In this document: positions 42,943-52,629 of the stretch, piece after piece | How positions within the stretch are numbered: the first letter of the stretch is position 1 | Layout of the letters: the number at the start of each line of letters is the position of its first letter | From: Bradyrhizobium liaoningense | Lineage (GTDB): Bacteria > Pseudomonadota > Alphaproteobacteria > Rhizobiales > Xanthobacteraceae | NCBI RefSeq assembly: GCF_018130955.1 | Contig: NZ_JAFCJM010000024.1 | Span: forward strand, 35,576-99,575 | Direction of reading: 5' to 3' | DNA: 64,000 nt | Notes under the pieces: generated by a model | Told to the model about the DNA's origin: nothing | Database searches by the model: none | The model's input: the letters and a program-made list of their open reading frames with translations, nothing else | Position numbers and translations under genes: made by a program

Positions 42943-43027
42943 GACGACATCCCCGGCAATTGGGTTTTCGCTATCTCGTCAAAGGCATCGGCAATGTAAA
43001 GCCCCTGTCGGGCGCATCTGCCATAAC

Positions 43028-43351
43028 ATGGCTGTTGCTCGGGATATGCGGACCTGCGAGAACGGGGCCGGATCAGGCGACACGGATTTGACGCTCTTGA
43101 AATACGCTCTGCACACATTCGTTGCCCTGATGATCTCCGTCGCACCCGCCGCGGCGATCGAGCAGAATTGCCGCTTCATCCAGGCCAAGGGCGATCGCGA
43201 GGCCTGCTACAAGCGGCAGGAGGACGAGCTTGCGGCCAAGCGCAAGCCGCAACCGGCCAGCGAGAGCAAGACGATCGAACAGCTACAGCAGATGCGGCGC
43301 GACGACGAGGCAGTCTATCGCAGCATCAACGGCATCTGCCGCGGCTGCTGA
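43028..43351 (+). CDS. Small exported hypothetical protein
   Basis: A hypothetical protein of up to 107 residues. A signal peptide is visible in LLKYALHTFVALMISVAPAAAIEQN, preceded by about 20 residues from the ATG at 43028. Starts at TTG 43088 or 43097 would give a better-shaped signal, so the start is uncertain. The mature part is short and charged with Cys residues (NCRFIQAKGDREACYKRQED and GICRGC). Function unknown. Confidence 0.6.
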   Translation: MAVARDMRTCENGAGSGDTDLTLLKYALHTFVALMISVAPAAAIEQNCRFIQAKGDREACYKRQEDELAAKRKPQPASESKTIEQLQQMRRDDEAVYRSINGICRGC

Positions 43352-43364
43352 ACCACAACACCGC

Positions 43365-44162
43365 CTAGCCGCCGCCCCATTTCGCCGCGCGTTTCTCGGC
43401 AAAGGATGCGAGCCCCTCGGCCGCCTCCGCGCTCTGGCGCTTCAATGAATGCAGATGCACGAGCCGTGCATAGGCGGCGTCATCGACGCTCATGCCACCG
43501 AACGAGCTTTCCAGCGCGAGGCGCTTGGTTTCCGCCAGGGCTTCAGGCCCGTTGGCGAGCAACAGGTCGACCGTCTTCGCACCGGCCGCCTCCAGTTCCG
43601 CAAGCGGCACGACGTCATGCACGAGGCCGATGCGGCGCGCGTCTTCGGCGCCAAAGCGCTCGCCGGTCAGTGCGTAGCGGCGGACCTGGCGGATGCCGAT
43701 GGCATCGACGAGCTGCGGGATGATGATCGCGGCGGTCAGCCCCCAGCGCACCTCGGTGATCGAGAACAGCGCATTGTCGGCCGCGATCACGATGTCGCAG
43801 GCCGAGATCACGCCGGTGCCGCCGCCAAAACAGCCGCCCTGCACCAGCGCCACAGTCGGGACGGGCAGCGTGTTGAGGCGTTGCACGGCCTCAAAGGTGG
43901 CGCGCGAGGCCGCCTCGTTCTCCTCCGCCGATTGCGGCCGCACCGAATTGATCCATTTGAGATCGGCGCCGGCCTGAAAATGCTTGCCGTTGCCCCTGAG
44001 CACGACGACGCGCAGGTTCGGCTTGGTCCCCAATTCGTCCATCGCCGCGAGCACGCCGGCAATCAACGCACCGTCATAGGCGTTGTTGACCTCTGGGCGG
44101 TTCAACGTGACGGTCGCGACCCCGCGCTCGTCAAGGCTCCACAGGACGGGGGTTTCCGACAT
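43365..44162 (-). CDS. Enoyl-CoA hydratase/isomerase family protein
   Basis: A 265-residue crotonase-fold protein. The oxyanion-hole segments are GKHFQAGADLKWI and VQGGCFGGGTGVISACDIVIAADNALF; the acidic residue in SITEVRWGLTAAII sits at the catalytic Glu position. The overall sequence resembles methylglutaconyl-CoA hydratase of leucine breakdown, but this is not certain. ATG 44162 was chosen over the upstream reading. It is divergent from the ketopantoate reductase-like gene. A linked carboxylase is absent. Confidence 0.86.
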   Translation of the reverse strand: MSETPVLWSLDERGVATVTLNRPEVNNAYDGALIAGVLAAMDELGTKPNLRVVVLRGNGKHFQAGADLKWINSVRPQSAEENEAASRATFEAVQRLNTLPVPTVALVQGGCFGGGTGVISACDIVIAADNALFSITEVRWGLTAAIIIPQLVDAIGIRQVRRYALTGERFGAEDARRIGLVHDVVPLAELEAAGAKTVDLLLANGPEALAETKRLALESSFGGMSVDDAAYARLVHLHSLKRQSAEAAEGLASFAEKRAAKWGGG

Positions 44163-44329
44163 GGCGTTCCTCTCGATGGCTCGTTCGTTGTAGGCCGCAC
44201 TATGACCGAGACCGCGGAGCCTTGATCCATATCTTTCCGGTGGGGACGGTCGCGCCCATCGCATGGCGGCTTGTGCCATGCTGGCGCCGGGCCAAGGCAG
44301 GGATTTTTCCTCGGACGGGACATCACATC

Positions 44330-45304
44330 ATGCGCATTTGCATCTTTGGCGCGGGCGCCGTCGGCAGCCATCTTGCGGTGCGGCTGGCGCGCGCCGGCCA
44401 TGACGTTTCCTGCGTGATGCGCGGGGCGCATCTGGAGGCGGTACAGGCCAACGGGCTGAAGCTGCGCGTCGGCGACGCCGAGTGCTCCGCCAAGGTGCGC
44501 GCATCGGGCGATCCCGCGAAGCTCGGCCCGCAGGACGTCGTGATCAGTACCCTGAAGGCAACCGGCCTTCAGGGGCTCGTCCCTGCCATTGCACCGCTGC
44601 TGAACGAAAATACCGGCATCGTGTTCGCGCAGAACGGCATTCCCTGGTGGTACAATATCGGTCTGCCGCAGCGGCATCCGGCGCCGCCGGACCTTGCCTT
44701 CCTCGACCCCGGCGGGCGCCTGCGCGCCGCGATCCCGCGCGGGCGGATCATCGGCGGGGTGATCTTCTCCTCCAACGAGATTGTCGAGCCCGGTGTGGTG
44801 CAAAACCTGACGCCGGACCGCAACCGGCTGGTCATCGGCGAATGCGACGACCGCGCCAGCGAGCGCATCACCGAGCTGCGCGCCGCGCTCAGCGACGCCA
44901 GGCTCGAATCCTCGCCGATCTCGGATATTCGCGAGGCGATCTGGTCAAAGCTCCTGACCAACATGTCGCTGTCGGTGCTGTGCCTCCTGACCGGGCTAAC
45001 CGCACGCGCCGTGCGCGACGATGCCACCTTCGGCAATGTCATCCCGCGTTTGCTGGATGAAGCGAACGAGATCGCGCAGCACTACATCCCCGAGGTCAAG
45101 CGCGTCACGCGCAGCGGTCCCGCACCGAACCACAAGCCGTCGCTGCTCCAGGATTTTGAGCTCGGCCGCGCCATGGAGATCGACGTGCTGGTGAAGGCGC
45201 CGGCCGCCTTTGCCCGCGCCGCGCGCCTGTCGACACCGACGCTCGATTTGATGGCCGCGCTTGCGATCCAGAAGGCGCGCGACAAGGGGCTTTACGCGGG
45301 CTGA
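44330..45304 (+). CDS. 2-dehydropantoate 2-reductase family protein (PanE-like), copy 1
   Basis: A 324-residue protein with the PanE fold. The nucleotide motif is ICIFGAGAVGSHLAVRLARAG and the C-terminal domain has the catalytic Lys in IREAIWSKLLTNMSLSVLCLLTG. Family activity is NADPH reduction of ketopantoate for pantothenate, but many paralogues act on other 2-oxo acids. A second paralogue lies at 58183-59184. ATG 44330 gives the exact Rossmann start. No pantothenate genes flank it. Confidence 0.85.
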   Translation: MRICIFGAGAVGSHLAVRLARAGHDVSCVMRGAHLEAVQANGLKLRVGDAECSAKVRASGDPAKLGPQDVVISTLKATGLQGLVPAIAPLLNENTGIVFAQNGIPWWYNIGLPQRHPAPPDLAFLDPGGRLRAAIPRGRIIGGVIFSSNEIVEPGVVQNLTPDRNRLVIGECDDRASERITELRAALSDARLESSPISDIREAIWSKLLTNMSLSVLCLLTGLTARAVRDDATFGNVIPRLLDEANEIAQHYIPEVKRVTRSGPAPNHKPSLLQDFELGRAMEIDVLVKAPAAFARAARLSTPTLDLMAALAIQKARDKGLYAG

Positions 45305-45309
45305 GCGGC

Positions 45310-45993
45310 TCAGGCGAGCTTGTCGATCCATGCCGCGAGTGTATCGAGCACCTCTGTCAGCGCCTCGTCATTGCTGCGACCGGATTTCCGCAGGACCGCG
45401 AAGGAATGATCGCCGCCTGCGATCACGTGCAATTTCGCCTTCGTTCCAAGATCGGCGATCACCGGCTTGAGGCATTCGAGGTCGGCGAGCTTGTCCCGAT
45501 CGCCCTGGATGAACAGCATGGGGATGCCGACCTCAGCCAAATGATCGGCGCGCTCGATCGACGGCTTGTCAGCCGCATGCAGGGGGAAGCCGAGGAAGGC
45601 GAGCCCCTTCACGCCGGCTAGCTGCGCCTTGGCCTGCGCCTGCGAGGTCATGCGTCCACCAAAGGATTTTCCGCCGGCGATGAGCTTCAGCCCCGCGCAT
45701 TGCCGCGCCGCCTCCGCCACCGCCGCGCGGACGGCGGCATGGGCAACGGCCGGCGTATCCGGCCGCCCCTGCTTCTTCTCCATGTAGGGAAAGTTGTAGC
45801 GCAGCGTCGCGATCCCGCGCGCCGCGAGACCCGCCGCCGCCTTCTCCATGAACGAATGCCGCATCCCGGCGCCGGCGCCATGCGCGAGCACGTAACAGGC
45901 GCGCGGATTGGCCGGCTCCATCAGGATAGCGGAGACCGTGCCGATGCGCTCGATGTCGATCTTGAGCTCTGTCGTCGTGGCGGTCAAAATCAC
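45310..45993 (-). CDS. Alpha/beta hydrolase (dienelactone hydrolase-like)
   Basis: A 227-residue alpha/beta hydrolase of the KANL3/Tex30-like group. ACYVLAHGAGAGMRHSFMEKAA is the oxyanion part, AGGKSFGGRMTS the nucleophile (G-K-S-F-G), LFIQGDRDKLAD the acid and VIAGGDHSF the His. The start is a GTG at 45993. It is convergent with the PanE-like gene (stops six bases apart). Substrate unknown. Confidence 0.82.
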   Translation of the reverse strand: MILTATTTELKIDIERIGTVSAILMEPANPRACYVLAHGAGAGMRHSFMEKAAAGLAARGIATLRYNFPYMEKKQGRPDTPAVAHAAVRAAVAEAARQCAGLKLIAGGKSFGGRMTSQAQAKAQLAGVKGLAFLGFPLHAADKPSIERADHLAEVGIPMLFIQGDRDKLADLECLKPVIADLGTKAKLHVIAGGDHSFAVLRKSGRSNDEALTEVLDTLAAWIDKLA

Positions 45994-46113
45994 TCACCCT
46001 GAGCCTTGCAAATCCGGTTGCTTTGGTAGCCTTACCGGCGCAGCCTGAAAACACAATAATTGCCAGCTTGAGCTGGCTTACCAACGCAAATTGCAGCAAC
46101 GACCGGGGTTTCC

Positions 46114-47259
46114 ATGTCCTACCGCTCCTCCTGGATGACCGAAGAGCTCGACGTCTTCCGCGACCAGTTCCGAAAGTATCTCGCCAAGGACCTGGCACCC
46201 CATGCGGAGAAATGGCGCGAGCAGAAGATGGTCGATCGCTTCGCCTGGCGCGGGCTCGGCGAGATGGGCGCGCTGCTGGCGAGCGTGCCGGAAGAATATG
46301 GCGGCTTAGGTGCGACCTTCGCCTACGACGCCGCGGTGCTGGAGGACCTCGAAAGCACGGTGCCGGAGCTCACCACCGGCGTCTCCGTGCACAGCGCCAT
46401 CGTCGCCCACTACATCCTCAACTACGGCTCGGAGGAACAGAAGAAGCGCTGGCTGCCAAAAATGGCGTCGGGCGAGATGGTCGGCGCCATCGCCATGACC
46501 GAGCCCGGCACCGGCTCGGACCTGCAAAGCGTCAAGACCACAGCCAGGAAGCAGGGCAATTCCTACGTCATCAACGGCCAGAAGACGTTTATCACCAACG
46601 GCCAGGCCGCGGACCTCGTCATCGTCGTCGCCCGCACCGGCGAGCTAGGTGCAAAAGGCATCTCGCTGATCGCGGTGGAGACCGCAGGCGCTGATGGTTA
46701 CAAGCGCGGGCGCAACCTCGACAAGATCGGCCTGCACGCCTCGGACACGTCAGAGCTGTTCTTCGACAATGTCACGGTCCCGCCCGAAAACCTGCTCGGC
46801 AAGGAGGAAGGCCAGGGCTTTGTGCAGTTGATGCAGCAACTGCCGCAGGAGCGCCTCGCGCTCGCGGTCAGTGCCGTCGCCTCGATGGAGCGCGCGGTGA
46901 AGCTGACCGCCGACTACACCAAGGAGCGCAAGGCCTTCGGCAAGCCGCTGATGGATTTCCAGAACACCGCCTTCAAGCTCGCCGAGCGCAAGACGGAGGC
47001 GACGATCGCGCGCGTGTTCGTCGACTGGTGCATCGAGCGCCTGATCGAAAAGGACCTCGACACCGTCACGGCGTCGATGGCGAAATACTGGTGCTCGGAA
47101 AAGCAGGTCCAGACCGCCGACGAATGCCTCCAGCTGTTCGGCGGCTACGGTTACATGCAGGAATACCCGATCTCGCGTATCTTCATCGACTCCCGCATCC
47201 AGAAGATCTATGGCGGGACGAATGAGATCATGAAGCTACTGATTGCGCGGTCGTTGTAA
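46114..47259 (+). CDS. Acyl-CoA dehydrogenase
   Basis: A 381-residue FAD-dependent dehydrogenase. The signature MTEPGTGSDLQSVKTTA, the FAD contacts in GQKTFITNGQ, and the C-terminal IQKIYGGTNEIMKLLIARSL are standard. The probable base is Glu of LPQERLALAV (about residue 246), the position used in long-chain and isovaleryl types. It forms the double bond of an acyl-CoA; the chain is unknown. It stands alone. Confidence 0.92.
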   Translation: MSYRSSWMTEELDVFRDQFRKYLAKDLAPHAEKWREQKMVDRFAWRGLGEMGALLASVPEEYGGLGATFAYDAAVLEDLESTVPELTTGVSVHSAIVAHYILNYGSEEQKKRWLPKMASGEMVGAIAMTEPGTGSDLQSVKTTARKQGNSYVINGQKTFITNGQAADLVIVVARTGELGAKGISLIAVETAGADGYKRGRNLDKIGLHASDTSELFFDNVTVPPENLLGKEEGQGFVQLMQQLPQERLALAVSAVASMERAVKLTADYTKERKAFGKPLMDFQNTAFKLAERKTEATIARVFVDWCIERLIEKDLDTVTASMAKYWCSEKQVQTADECLQLFGGYGYMQEYPISRIFIDSRIQKIYGGTNEIMKLLIARSL

Positions 47260-47269
47260 CTCTCAACTC

Positions 47270-47351
47270 GTCGTCCCGGACAAGCGAGCAGAGCGAGCGC
47301 TGATCCGGGACCCATAACCACAGGAAGTGGTTTGGCGAAGAATCGGGGTTG
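47270..47351 (-). repeat. GTCGTCC(C/T)GG element, half copy 3 in the other orientation
   Basis: On the minus strand this matches the right half of the elements at 25931 and 36160: CTTCGCCAAACCAC, the GGTTATGGGTCCCGGATCAGCGC block and the end CCGGGACGAC. The left half is missing. It follows the acyl-CoA dehydrogenase stop by ten bases. Confidence 0.7.
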
Positions 47352-47391
47352 GCACTTTCGTGGTCGCGCCTGAGGCTGTCTTACGCGTAGC

Positions 47392-48372
47392 TCACCTCCC
47401 CCGCCAATCCCGCGGCCGGCACCCAAACCGCTGCTTGAATCGCCTTGTGAAATGCGACAGGTCCGAAAACCCCCAGTCGAAGGCGATGGCGCCGATGGCG
47501 CGATCTGTTTTCGCGGTGTCGTTGAGGTCGCGTGCCGCGCCGTCGAGGCGGCGGTCCATCACATAGTCCGAGAACGTGGTGCCGGCGCGCTCGAACAGTT
47601 TGTGGACGTAGCGCTCGCTGATGCCAACCACTGCTGCGACGGCCGCGACCGTGAGCCCCTGCTCGGAGAGCCGCTCCTGCACGGCGCGACGCAGCGCCAG
47701 CGCGGTGGCATCGGCAAAGCCTGCGGCCTCCGCCGTCTGCGCGCGGCTGCGGCGGGACAGGCTGAGCGCGACAAGGTCGAGCAGCACGCCGAACAGGCCG
47801 ACGGCCTCGTCCTCCGTCATCCGTAGCGCGCCGGCATTGAGTGCGCGTGCCGTCTCGACGATGAGGTGGCCGACAAAGGGATCGTCGGAAACGCGCTCGA
47901 CCCCAAAATCGAACGACGGCGGCAGCCGTTCCCGCAGCGCGCGCGACGGCACCCAGAACGAGGCCACCTCGAGCGTCGGCCCGCGATCGTGCAGCAGCGT
48001 CACCTCCCGGTCGCTGTCGCAGATGCCGACCTGGCCGCGCGACAGGCTGACGTCGCGTCCGCCCTGCACCATGCGGCAGCGCCCGGCGAGCTTGAAGTTG
48101 AGATAGAAGCAGCTCTCGGTCGACGCCGAAATATCGGCGCGCGAGCGGTTGACCGTATGCTCGGGAAACACCACGCGGTTGATCGCGCCCGCGCCCAGCC
48201 TGATGGTTTCGACCTTGGCGGGAAAGCGAGACGTCGTCGCCGATTCCGGCGTCAGGTTCATGAACGCCTGGCAGATCGCCTCGCGATAATAGGAGAACTG
48301 CTCGGCGGGGCGTGTTTCCCCGGTATCCCAGATGAAGTGGCGGGGCCGGCTTCCAGAATTGACCTGCTCCAT
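47392..48372 (-). CDS. AraC-family transcriptional regulator
   Basis: A 326-residue AraC regulator. The C-terminal double HTH is VAAVAAVVGISERYVHKLFERAGTTFSDYV and AIGAIAFDWGFSDLSHFTRRFKQRFGCRPRDWR; the N-terminus is an AraC_binding_2-like cupin with ESCFYLNFKLAGRCRMVQGGRDVSLSRGQVGICDS. The ATG at 48372 follows a CGGAG; an upstream TTG start is less likely. It is divergent from a methylesterase-like hydrolase gene (160-base gap) that is its likely target. Confidence 0.88.
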   Translation of the reverse strand: MEQVNSGSRPRHFIWDTGETRPAEQFSYYREAICQAFMNLTPESATTSRFPAKVETIRLGAGAINRVVFPEHTVNRSRADISASTESCFYLNFKLAGRCRMVQGGRDVSLSRGQVGICDSDREVTLLHDRGPTLEVASFWVPSRALRERLPPSFDFGVERVSDDPFVGHLIVETARALNAGALRMTEDEAVGLFGVLLDLVALSLSRRSRAQTAEAAGFADATALALRRAVQERLSEQGLTVAAVAAVVGISERYVHKLFERAGTTFSDYVMDRRLDGAARDLNDTAKTDRAIGAIAFDWGFSDLSHFTRRFKQRFGCRPRDWRGR

Positions 48373-48532
48373 CAGTGCGCTCCGAGACCAATCCGGTTCA
48401 GGGCCAGACAAGCGCCCAAACCGCCGATGGGTTCAATATGGCTGCAACAAGGACAACGACCGACATCAAGTCGGCAAGCCCGGCGAGGCCCTTGCCGGGC
48501 TGATCTAACCATTCCTGTGAGGGAGCTACAAT

Positions 48533-49258
48533 ATGTCGACCTACGTCCTCGTCCACGGCGCCTGGCATACCGGTGCCGAGCTCGAGCCCGTCGCCGCCCC
48601 CATTCGCGCCGCCGGACATCAGGTTTACTTGCCGACCATCAGGGGCAATCGCCCCGGCGACGCCAAGACGACGGGCTTGAAGGAGGCGATCCAGTCGATT
48701 GTCGATTATCTCGCCGAGAACAATCTGAAGGACGTGATCTTGCTCGGCCATTCCTATGGCGGCATGGTGATCACCGGCGTTGCCGACCTCGTGCCCGAGC
48801 GCATCCGGCGGCTCGTGTACTGGAACGCCTTCGTGCCCAACAACGGCGAGTGCCTCAACGACATGGTGCCGCCGCAATATGTCGGGCTGTTCGACATGAT
48901 CGCTGCCGAGCGCGGTGACGGTTCGGTGGTCCTGCCCTTCCCGATCTGGCGCGAGGCCTTCATCAACGACGCCGATCTGGAGTTGGCACAGCGCGCCTAC
49001 GACATCCTCAATCCGCATCCGCTGAAAACCTTCAGCGACACGATCGCGCTGAAGACCAATCCGGCCGAGATGCAGATCGCAAAGTCCTACATCAACTGCA
49101 CCGAGGATACCGCGCTGCCGCATGGCTATCCCTGGCATCCCCGGCTGTCGGAGAAGCTCGGCCTGTTCCGCCTGGTGCAGGTGTCGGGAAGCCACGAGCT
49201 GTGCTTCTCCGATCCGCCACGGCTCGCCAACGCGATCATGGAGGCGGGGCGCGACTGA
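48533..49258 (+). CDS. Alpha/beta-fold hydrolase (methylesterase/salicylate-esterase-like)
   Basis: A 241-residue alpha/beta hydrolase. YVLVHGAWHTGAELEPVAAPI is the HG-x-W oxyanion motif of the plant MES/hydroxynitrile lyase-like group, ILLGHSYGGMVITG the nucleophile, and VSGSHELCFSDPPRLA the His. Members cleave methyl esters or small amides. The divergent AraC gene may respond to its substrate. The next 340 bases have no supported gene. Confidence 0.87.
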   Translation: MSTYVLVHGAWHTGAELEPVAAPIRAAGHQVYLPTIRGNRPGDAKTTGLKEAIQSIVDYLAENNLKDVILLGHSYGGMVITGVADLVPERIRRLVYWNAFVPNNGECLNDMVPPQYVGLFDMIAAERGDGSVVLPFPIWREAFINDADLELAQRAYDILNPHPLKTFSDTIALKTNPAEMQIAKSYINCTEDTALPHGYPWHPRLSEKLGLFRLVQVSGSHELCFSDPPRLANAIMEAGRD

Positions 49259-49600
49259 GCCTCATGCGCGCCGCCCACGCGACGGCGCGCATGCTCTGCG
49301 CATGTCCGAACAATGCCACCAGGAGAGTGGCGAAGCTCCCATTGTCATCCGGATCAAGATCGACGGCCCGATGACTGTCAAGGGCGCTCGGTGGAGCTGA
49401 AAGAGCGGCGCGACCTGATGCAACAAGACGCATGTTTGATCCGATGCGCGACGCGGCACAGCGCTTGCTTGGCGACGGCGACAACGAAATCGGCTTGGCG
49501 AAGCAACGCTCGTATTGCGGCTTGTGACACCGGGCCGTAGGCTGTGCCCGATCGCCGGTCACCGTCTGGTCCCGTTTGCGTCAAGTCAGGAGCCTTGCGA
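49259..49600. other. 342-base gap without a supported gene
   Basis: Several short open frames cross this stretch, but none has a plausible start or composition, and none was recognised. A faint coding-like piece (about 49420-49530) could be a decayed gene. No hairpin terminator or repeat was seen. Confidence 0.4.
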
Positions 49601-51211
49601 ATGCATCACGTTTCACGCCGGAAACTTCTCAAGCTTGCTGCCGTTGCGCCGTCGGCGGTCGCTCTCTCCCGGATGCGGCCCGCGTTCGCCGCAAGCGCCG
49701 GCAAGACCCTCAACGTCGTGATGCAGTCGGACCTTCGCATCACCGATCCCGGCTTCACGACTGCGATCATTACCCGCCATCATGCCTATATGGTCTACGA
49801 CACGCTGCTCGGCATCGATTCCAACTTCAAGGTGCGGCCGCAGATGGCCGACTGGAAGATCTCCGACGACAAGCTGACCTACAGCTTCATCCTGCGCGAC
49901 GGCTTGAAGTGGCATGACGGCGCGCCGGTAACGGCAGAGGATTGCGTTGCCTCGCTCAAGCGCTGGGGCTCGAGCGTCGACGGCATGGCCCGCAAGCTGA
50001 TGGATTTTACGGCGAGCATCGAAGCCCCTGACGCCAAAACGATCGTGCTCAAGCTCAAGGAGCCCTATGGCCTGGTGCTGGAGACGATCGCCAAGCCGTC
50101 GTCGATCTGCGCCTTCATGATGCCCAAGCGCATCGCCGAGACCCCGATCAACAAGCAGATTCCGGAGCAGATCGGCTCCGGCCCGTTCAAGTTCATGCAG
50201 GCGGAATTCCAACCCGGCGTCAAGGCCGTCTACGTCAAGAACACCGACTACATGCCGCGCAAGGAGCCCGCCGAGTGGACATCCGGCGGCAAGGTGGTCA
50301 AGGTCGACCGTGTCGAGTGGATCACGATGCCGGACGCGCAGACCGCGCTCAACGCGCTGCAGTCGGGCGATGTCGATTTCGTCGAGACGCCGCCGTTCGA
50401 CCTGCTGCCCATGCTCGAGTCCAATCCGGAGATCAACGTCGCCATCCTGAACAAGTTCGGCTTCCAGTCGTTCGGCCGGATGAATTTTCTGCATCCGCCG
50501 TTCGACAATGTGAAGATTCGCCGCGCCGCGCTGCTCGCGATCAACCAGAAGGACGTGCTCGACGCGCAGATCGGCAATCCCAAATATTACAAGCTCTGCG
50601 GCGCATTCTTCATCTGCGACACGCCGCTCGCCAGCGACGAGGGCGGCGAAACCCTGGTCAAGGGCAATGGCATGGCGCAGGCCAAGAAGGCCCTGGCCGA
50701 GTCCGGCTATGACGGCACGCCCGTCGTGATCCTGGCACCGTCCGATCAGATCCTGCTGAAAGCGCAGCCGGTCGTGGTCGCGCAGCTCCTGCGCGAGGCC
50801 GGCTTCAAGGTCGATCTTCAGGCGATGGACTGGCAGACCGTGGTCAGCCGCAGGGCGATTCAGAAGTCGCCCAAGGAAGGCGGCTGGAACATGTTCTTCA
50901 CCTACCAGGGCGCCGCCGATTCGATGAACCCACTGGTCAACGGCGCGATGGTCGGCAAGGGCACGAATGGCGGCTGGTTCGGCTGGTCCGAGGACCCCAA
51001 GCTCGAGGAGCTGCGCGACGCCTTTGCGCGCGCCACCTCACCGGAAGAGCAGAAGAAGATCGCCCTCGAGGTGCAGAAGGAAGCCTACGACCAGGTGATC
51101 TACATCCCGCTCGGCCAGTTCCAGGCGCCAAGCGCATGGCGCAAATCGCTCACCGGCGTGATCGACGGCCCGGCGGCGCCGATGTTCTGGAATGTCGAAA
51201 AGAAGGAGTAG
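49601..51211 (+). CDS. Family 5 (dipeptide/oligopeptide-type) ABC substrate-binding protein
   Basis: A 536-residue periplasmic protein with a Tat-type signal (SRRKLLKLAAVAPSAVALS then AFAAS). The family opening LNVVMQSDLRITDPGFTTAIITRHHAYMVYDTLLGID, KLTYSFILRDGLKWHDGAPVTAEDCVASLKRWGS (the SBP family 5 signature) and PFKFMQAEF are present. ATG 49601 follows AGGAG. Permease and ATPase genes are not next to it, so it is an orphan. It is convergent with the amidohydrolase gene. Confidence 0.92.
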   Translation: MHHVSRRKLLKLAAVAPSAVALSRMRPAFAASAGKTLNVVMQSDLRITDPGFTTAIITRHHAYMVYDTLLGIDSNFKVRPQMADWKISDDKLTYSFILRDGLKWHDGAPVTAEDCVASLKRWGSSVDGMARKLMDFTASIEAPDAKTIVLKLKEPYGLVLETIAKPSSICAFMMPKRIAETPINKQIPEQIGSGPFKFMQAEFQPGVKAVYVKNTDYMPRKEPAEWTSGGKVVKVDRVEWITMPDAQTALNALQSGDVDFVETPPFDLLPMLESNPEINVAILNKFGFQSFGRMNFLHPPFDNVKIRRAALLAINQKDVLDAQIGNPKYYKLCGAFFICDTPLASDEGGETLVKGNGMAQAKKALAESGYDGTPVVILAPSDQILLKAQPVVVAQLLREAGFKVDLQAMDWQTVVSRRAIQKSPKEGGWNMFFTYQGAADSMNPLVNGAMVGKGTNGGWFGWSEDPKLEELRDAFARATSPEEQKKIALEVQKEAYDQVIYIPLGQFQAPSAWRKSLTGVIDGPAAPMFWNVEKKE

Positions 51212-51230
51212 CTGCGACCACACGCTCGAT

Positions 51231-51260
51231 GTCGTCCCGGCGAAGACCGGGACCCATATG
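51231..51260. repeat. GTCGTCC(C/T)GG element, fragment 4
   Basis: GTCGTCCCGGCGAAGACCGG to GACCCATA matches the left end of the element at 36160 (about 30 bases); the remainder is absent. It lies between the peptide-binding protein and amidohydrolase stops. Confidence 0.6.
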
Positions 51261-51271
51261 TGGACGGCCCC

Positions 51272-52411
51272 CTACTTCGGATGCCACCAGCGCCCGCCGA
51301 TGACGACGCCTTCGGAGGCGATCTTGCGATCGCCGCTCAGATGCTCGTCGACGACGTCGACATAGTCGAACCGTCCTTCCCTGACCGAGATCAGCGTGGC
51401 GTCGCCGACGCTGCCTGGCTTGAGGCTGCCGAGCTCCGGCCGCCGCAGCGCCATCGCCGCGTTGACGGTCGAGGCCGCGATCACATCGGACAGCGGCATG
51501 CCCATGCAGAGGAACTTCGACATCGTCGTCACCTGGTCGAAGGCGGGCCCGTCGATGCAGAGCTGATGGATGTCGGACGAGATGGTGTCGGGATAGAAGC
51601 CGTTGGCGAGCATCGCGCGCGCGGTCTTGAAGGCGAACGAGCCCTTGCCGTGGCCGATGTCGAAGATCACACCGCGCTCGCGCGCCTGAAGCACCACCTT
51701 CTTCACGGTGCCTTGCGCTGTCGCGGGCGTGTTGGGGAACGGCCGGAACGCGTGTGTCAGCACGTCGCCCGGGCGCAGGCGTTCGAGCACCTCCTCATAA
51801 CTCGGCGGCGGATGGTCGATATGCGCCATCAGCGGCATGCCGACCTCCTCGGCGACCTCGAGCGCGATGTCGAGCGGCACGATGCCCGACGTGCCCGAGG
51901 CGTGCAGGCCGACCCGCACCTTGATGCCGACGATGAGGTCGCGGTTGGCGTCCGCCACCTCGGCGGCATCGACCGGATTCATCAGCCGCAGCTCTTCGCT
52001 CTCGCCGACCATGATACGGTTCGAGAAGCCGAAGATGCCGGCGTGCGAAACGTGCAGATAGGCAAGGATCCGAACCTGGCTCGGCTCGATCACATGCTTG
52101 CGGAACCCTGCGAAATTGCCGGGGCCGGCACTGCCGGTGTCCACCGCCGTGGTTACTCCGGACTTGCGGCAAAACTCCTCGGCATCGATGCCGAGCGAGG
52201 TGCCGCCCCAATAGACGTGGGTGTGCAGATCGATCAGCCCGGGCGTCACGATGAACTGCGAGACGTCACGCACCTCCGTGCCCGGATCCGCCTTGAGCCC
52301 GCTGCCGACCGCGGCCACCTTGCCGGCGGCAAAGGCGACGTCCGTCACCGCGTCGAGCTTTTGCGAGGGGTCGACGACGCGTCCCCTGCGCAGGATCAAG
52401 TCGAAAGGCAT
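51272..52411 (-). CDS. Amidohydrolase/deacetylase-family metallohydrolase
   Basis: A 379-residue amidohydrolase-superfamily enzyme. The metal site is TPGLIDLHTHVYWGG (H-x-H), Lys for bridging in IVGIKVRVGLH, His in LMAHIDHPPP and LTHAFRPFPN, and Asp in DTISSDIHQL. This is the AHA_3915/EF_0837 dihydroorotase-like group; reported activities include D-amino-acid deacetylation. ATG 52411 is best spaced from GGAG among the three in-frame ATGs. It is convergent with an orphan peptide-binding protein. Confidence 0.88.
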   Translation of the reverse strand: MPFDLILRRGRVVDPSQKLDAVTDVAFAAGKVAAVGSGLKADPGTEVRDVSQFIVTPGLIDLHTHVYWGGTSLGIDAEEFCRKSGVTTAVDTGSAGPGNFAGFRKHVIEPSQVRILAYLHVSHAGIFGFSNRIMVGESEELRLMNPVDAAEVADANRDLIVGIKVRVGLHASGTSGIVPLDIALEVAEEVGMPLMAHIDHPPPSYEEVLERLRPGDVLTHAFRPFPNTPATAQGTVKKVVLQARERGVIFDIGHGKGSFAFKTARAMLANGFYPDTISSDIHQLCIDGPAFDQVTTMSKFLCMGMPLSDVIAASTVNAAMALRRPELGSLKPGSVGDATLISVREGRFDYVDVVDEHLSGDRKIASEGVVIGGRWWHPK

Positions 52412-52629
52412 CAGCATCTCCGGGTGCGGCAATGAGCCAGGACGGCGGGCGAACGACCGTCAGGAAGGAATGAGCCTTTGCTTTAGCAAGTTTTGGACCG
52501 GCCGAGCAAACGACCGGCAACGCCGCGCTTGTCGGATTCGACGGCACAGGAGCCGGACAATGAACTCGCTGGCAGAACGGAGAAACACCGCCCAAAGGAC
52601 GGGACGTGGCGACGATGCGATGAAGAAAA

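Noticed and set aside
49313..49540. A 75-codon frame in the gap after the methylesterase-like gene
   Set aside because: No ribosome site, odd composition and overlapping alternatives on the other strand; at most a decayed gene.
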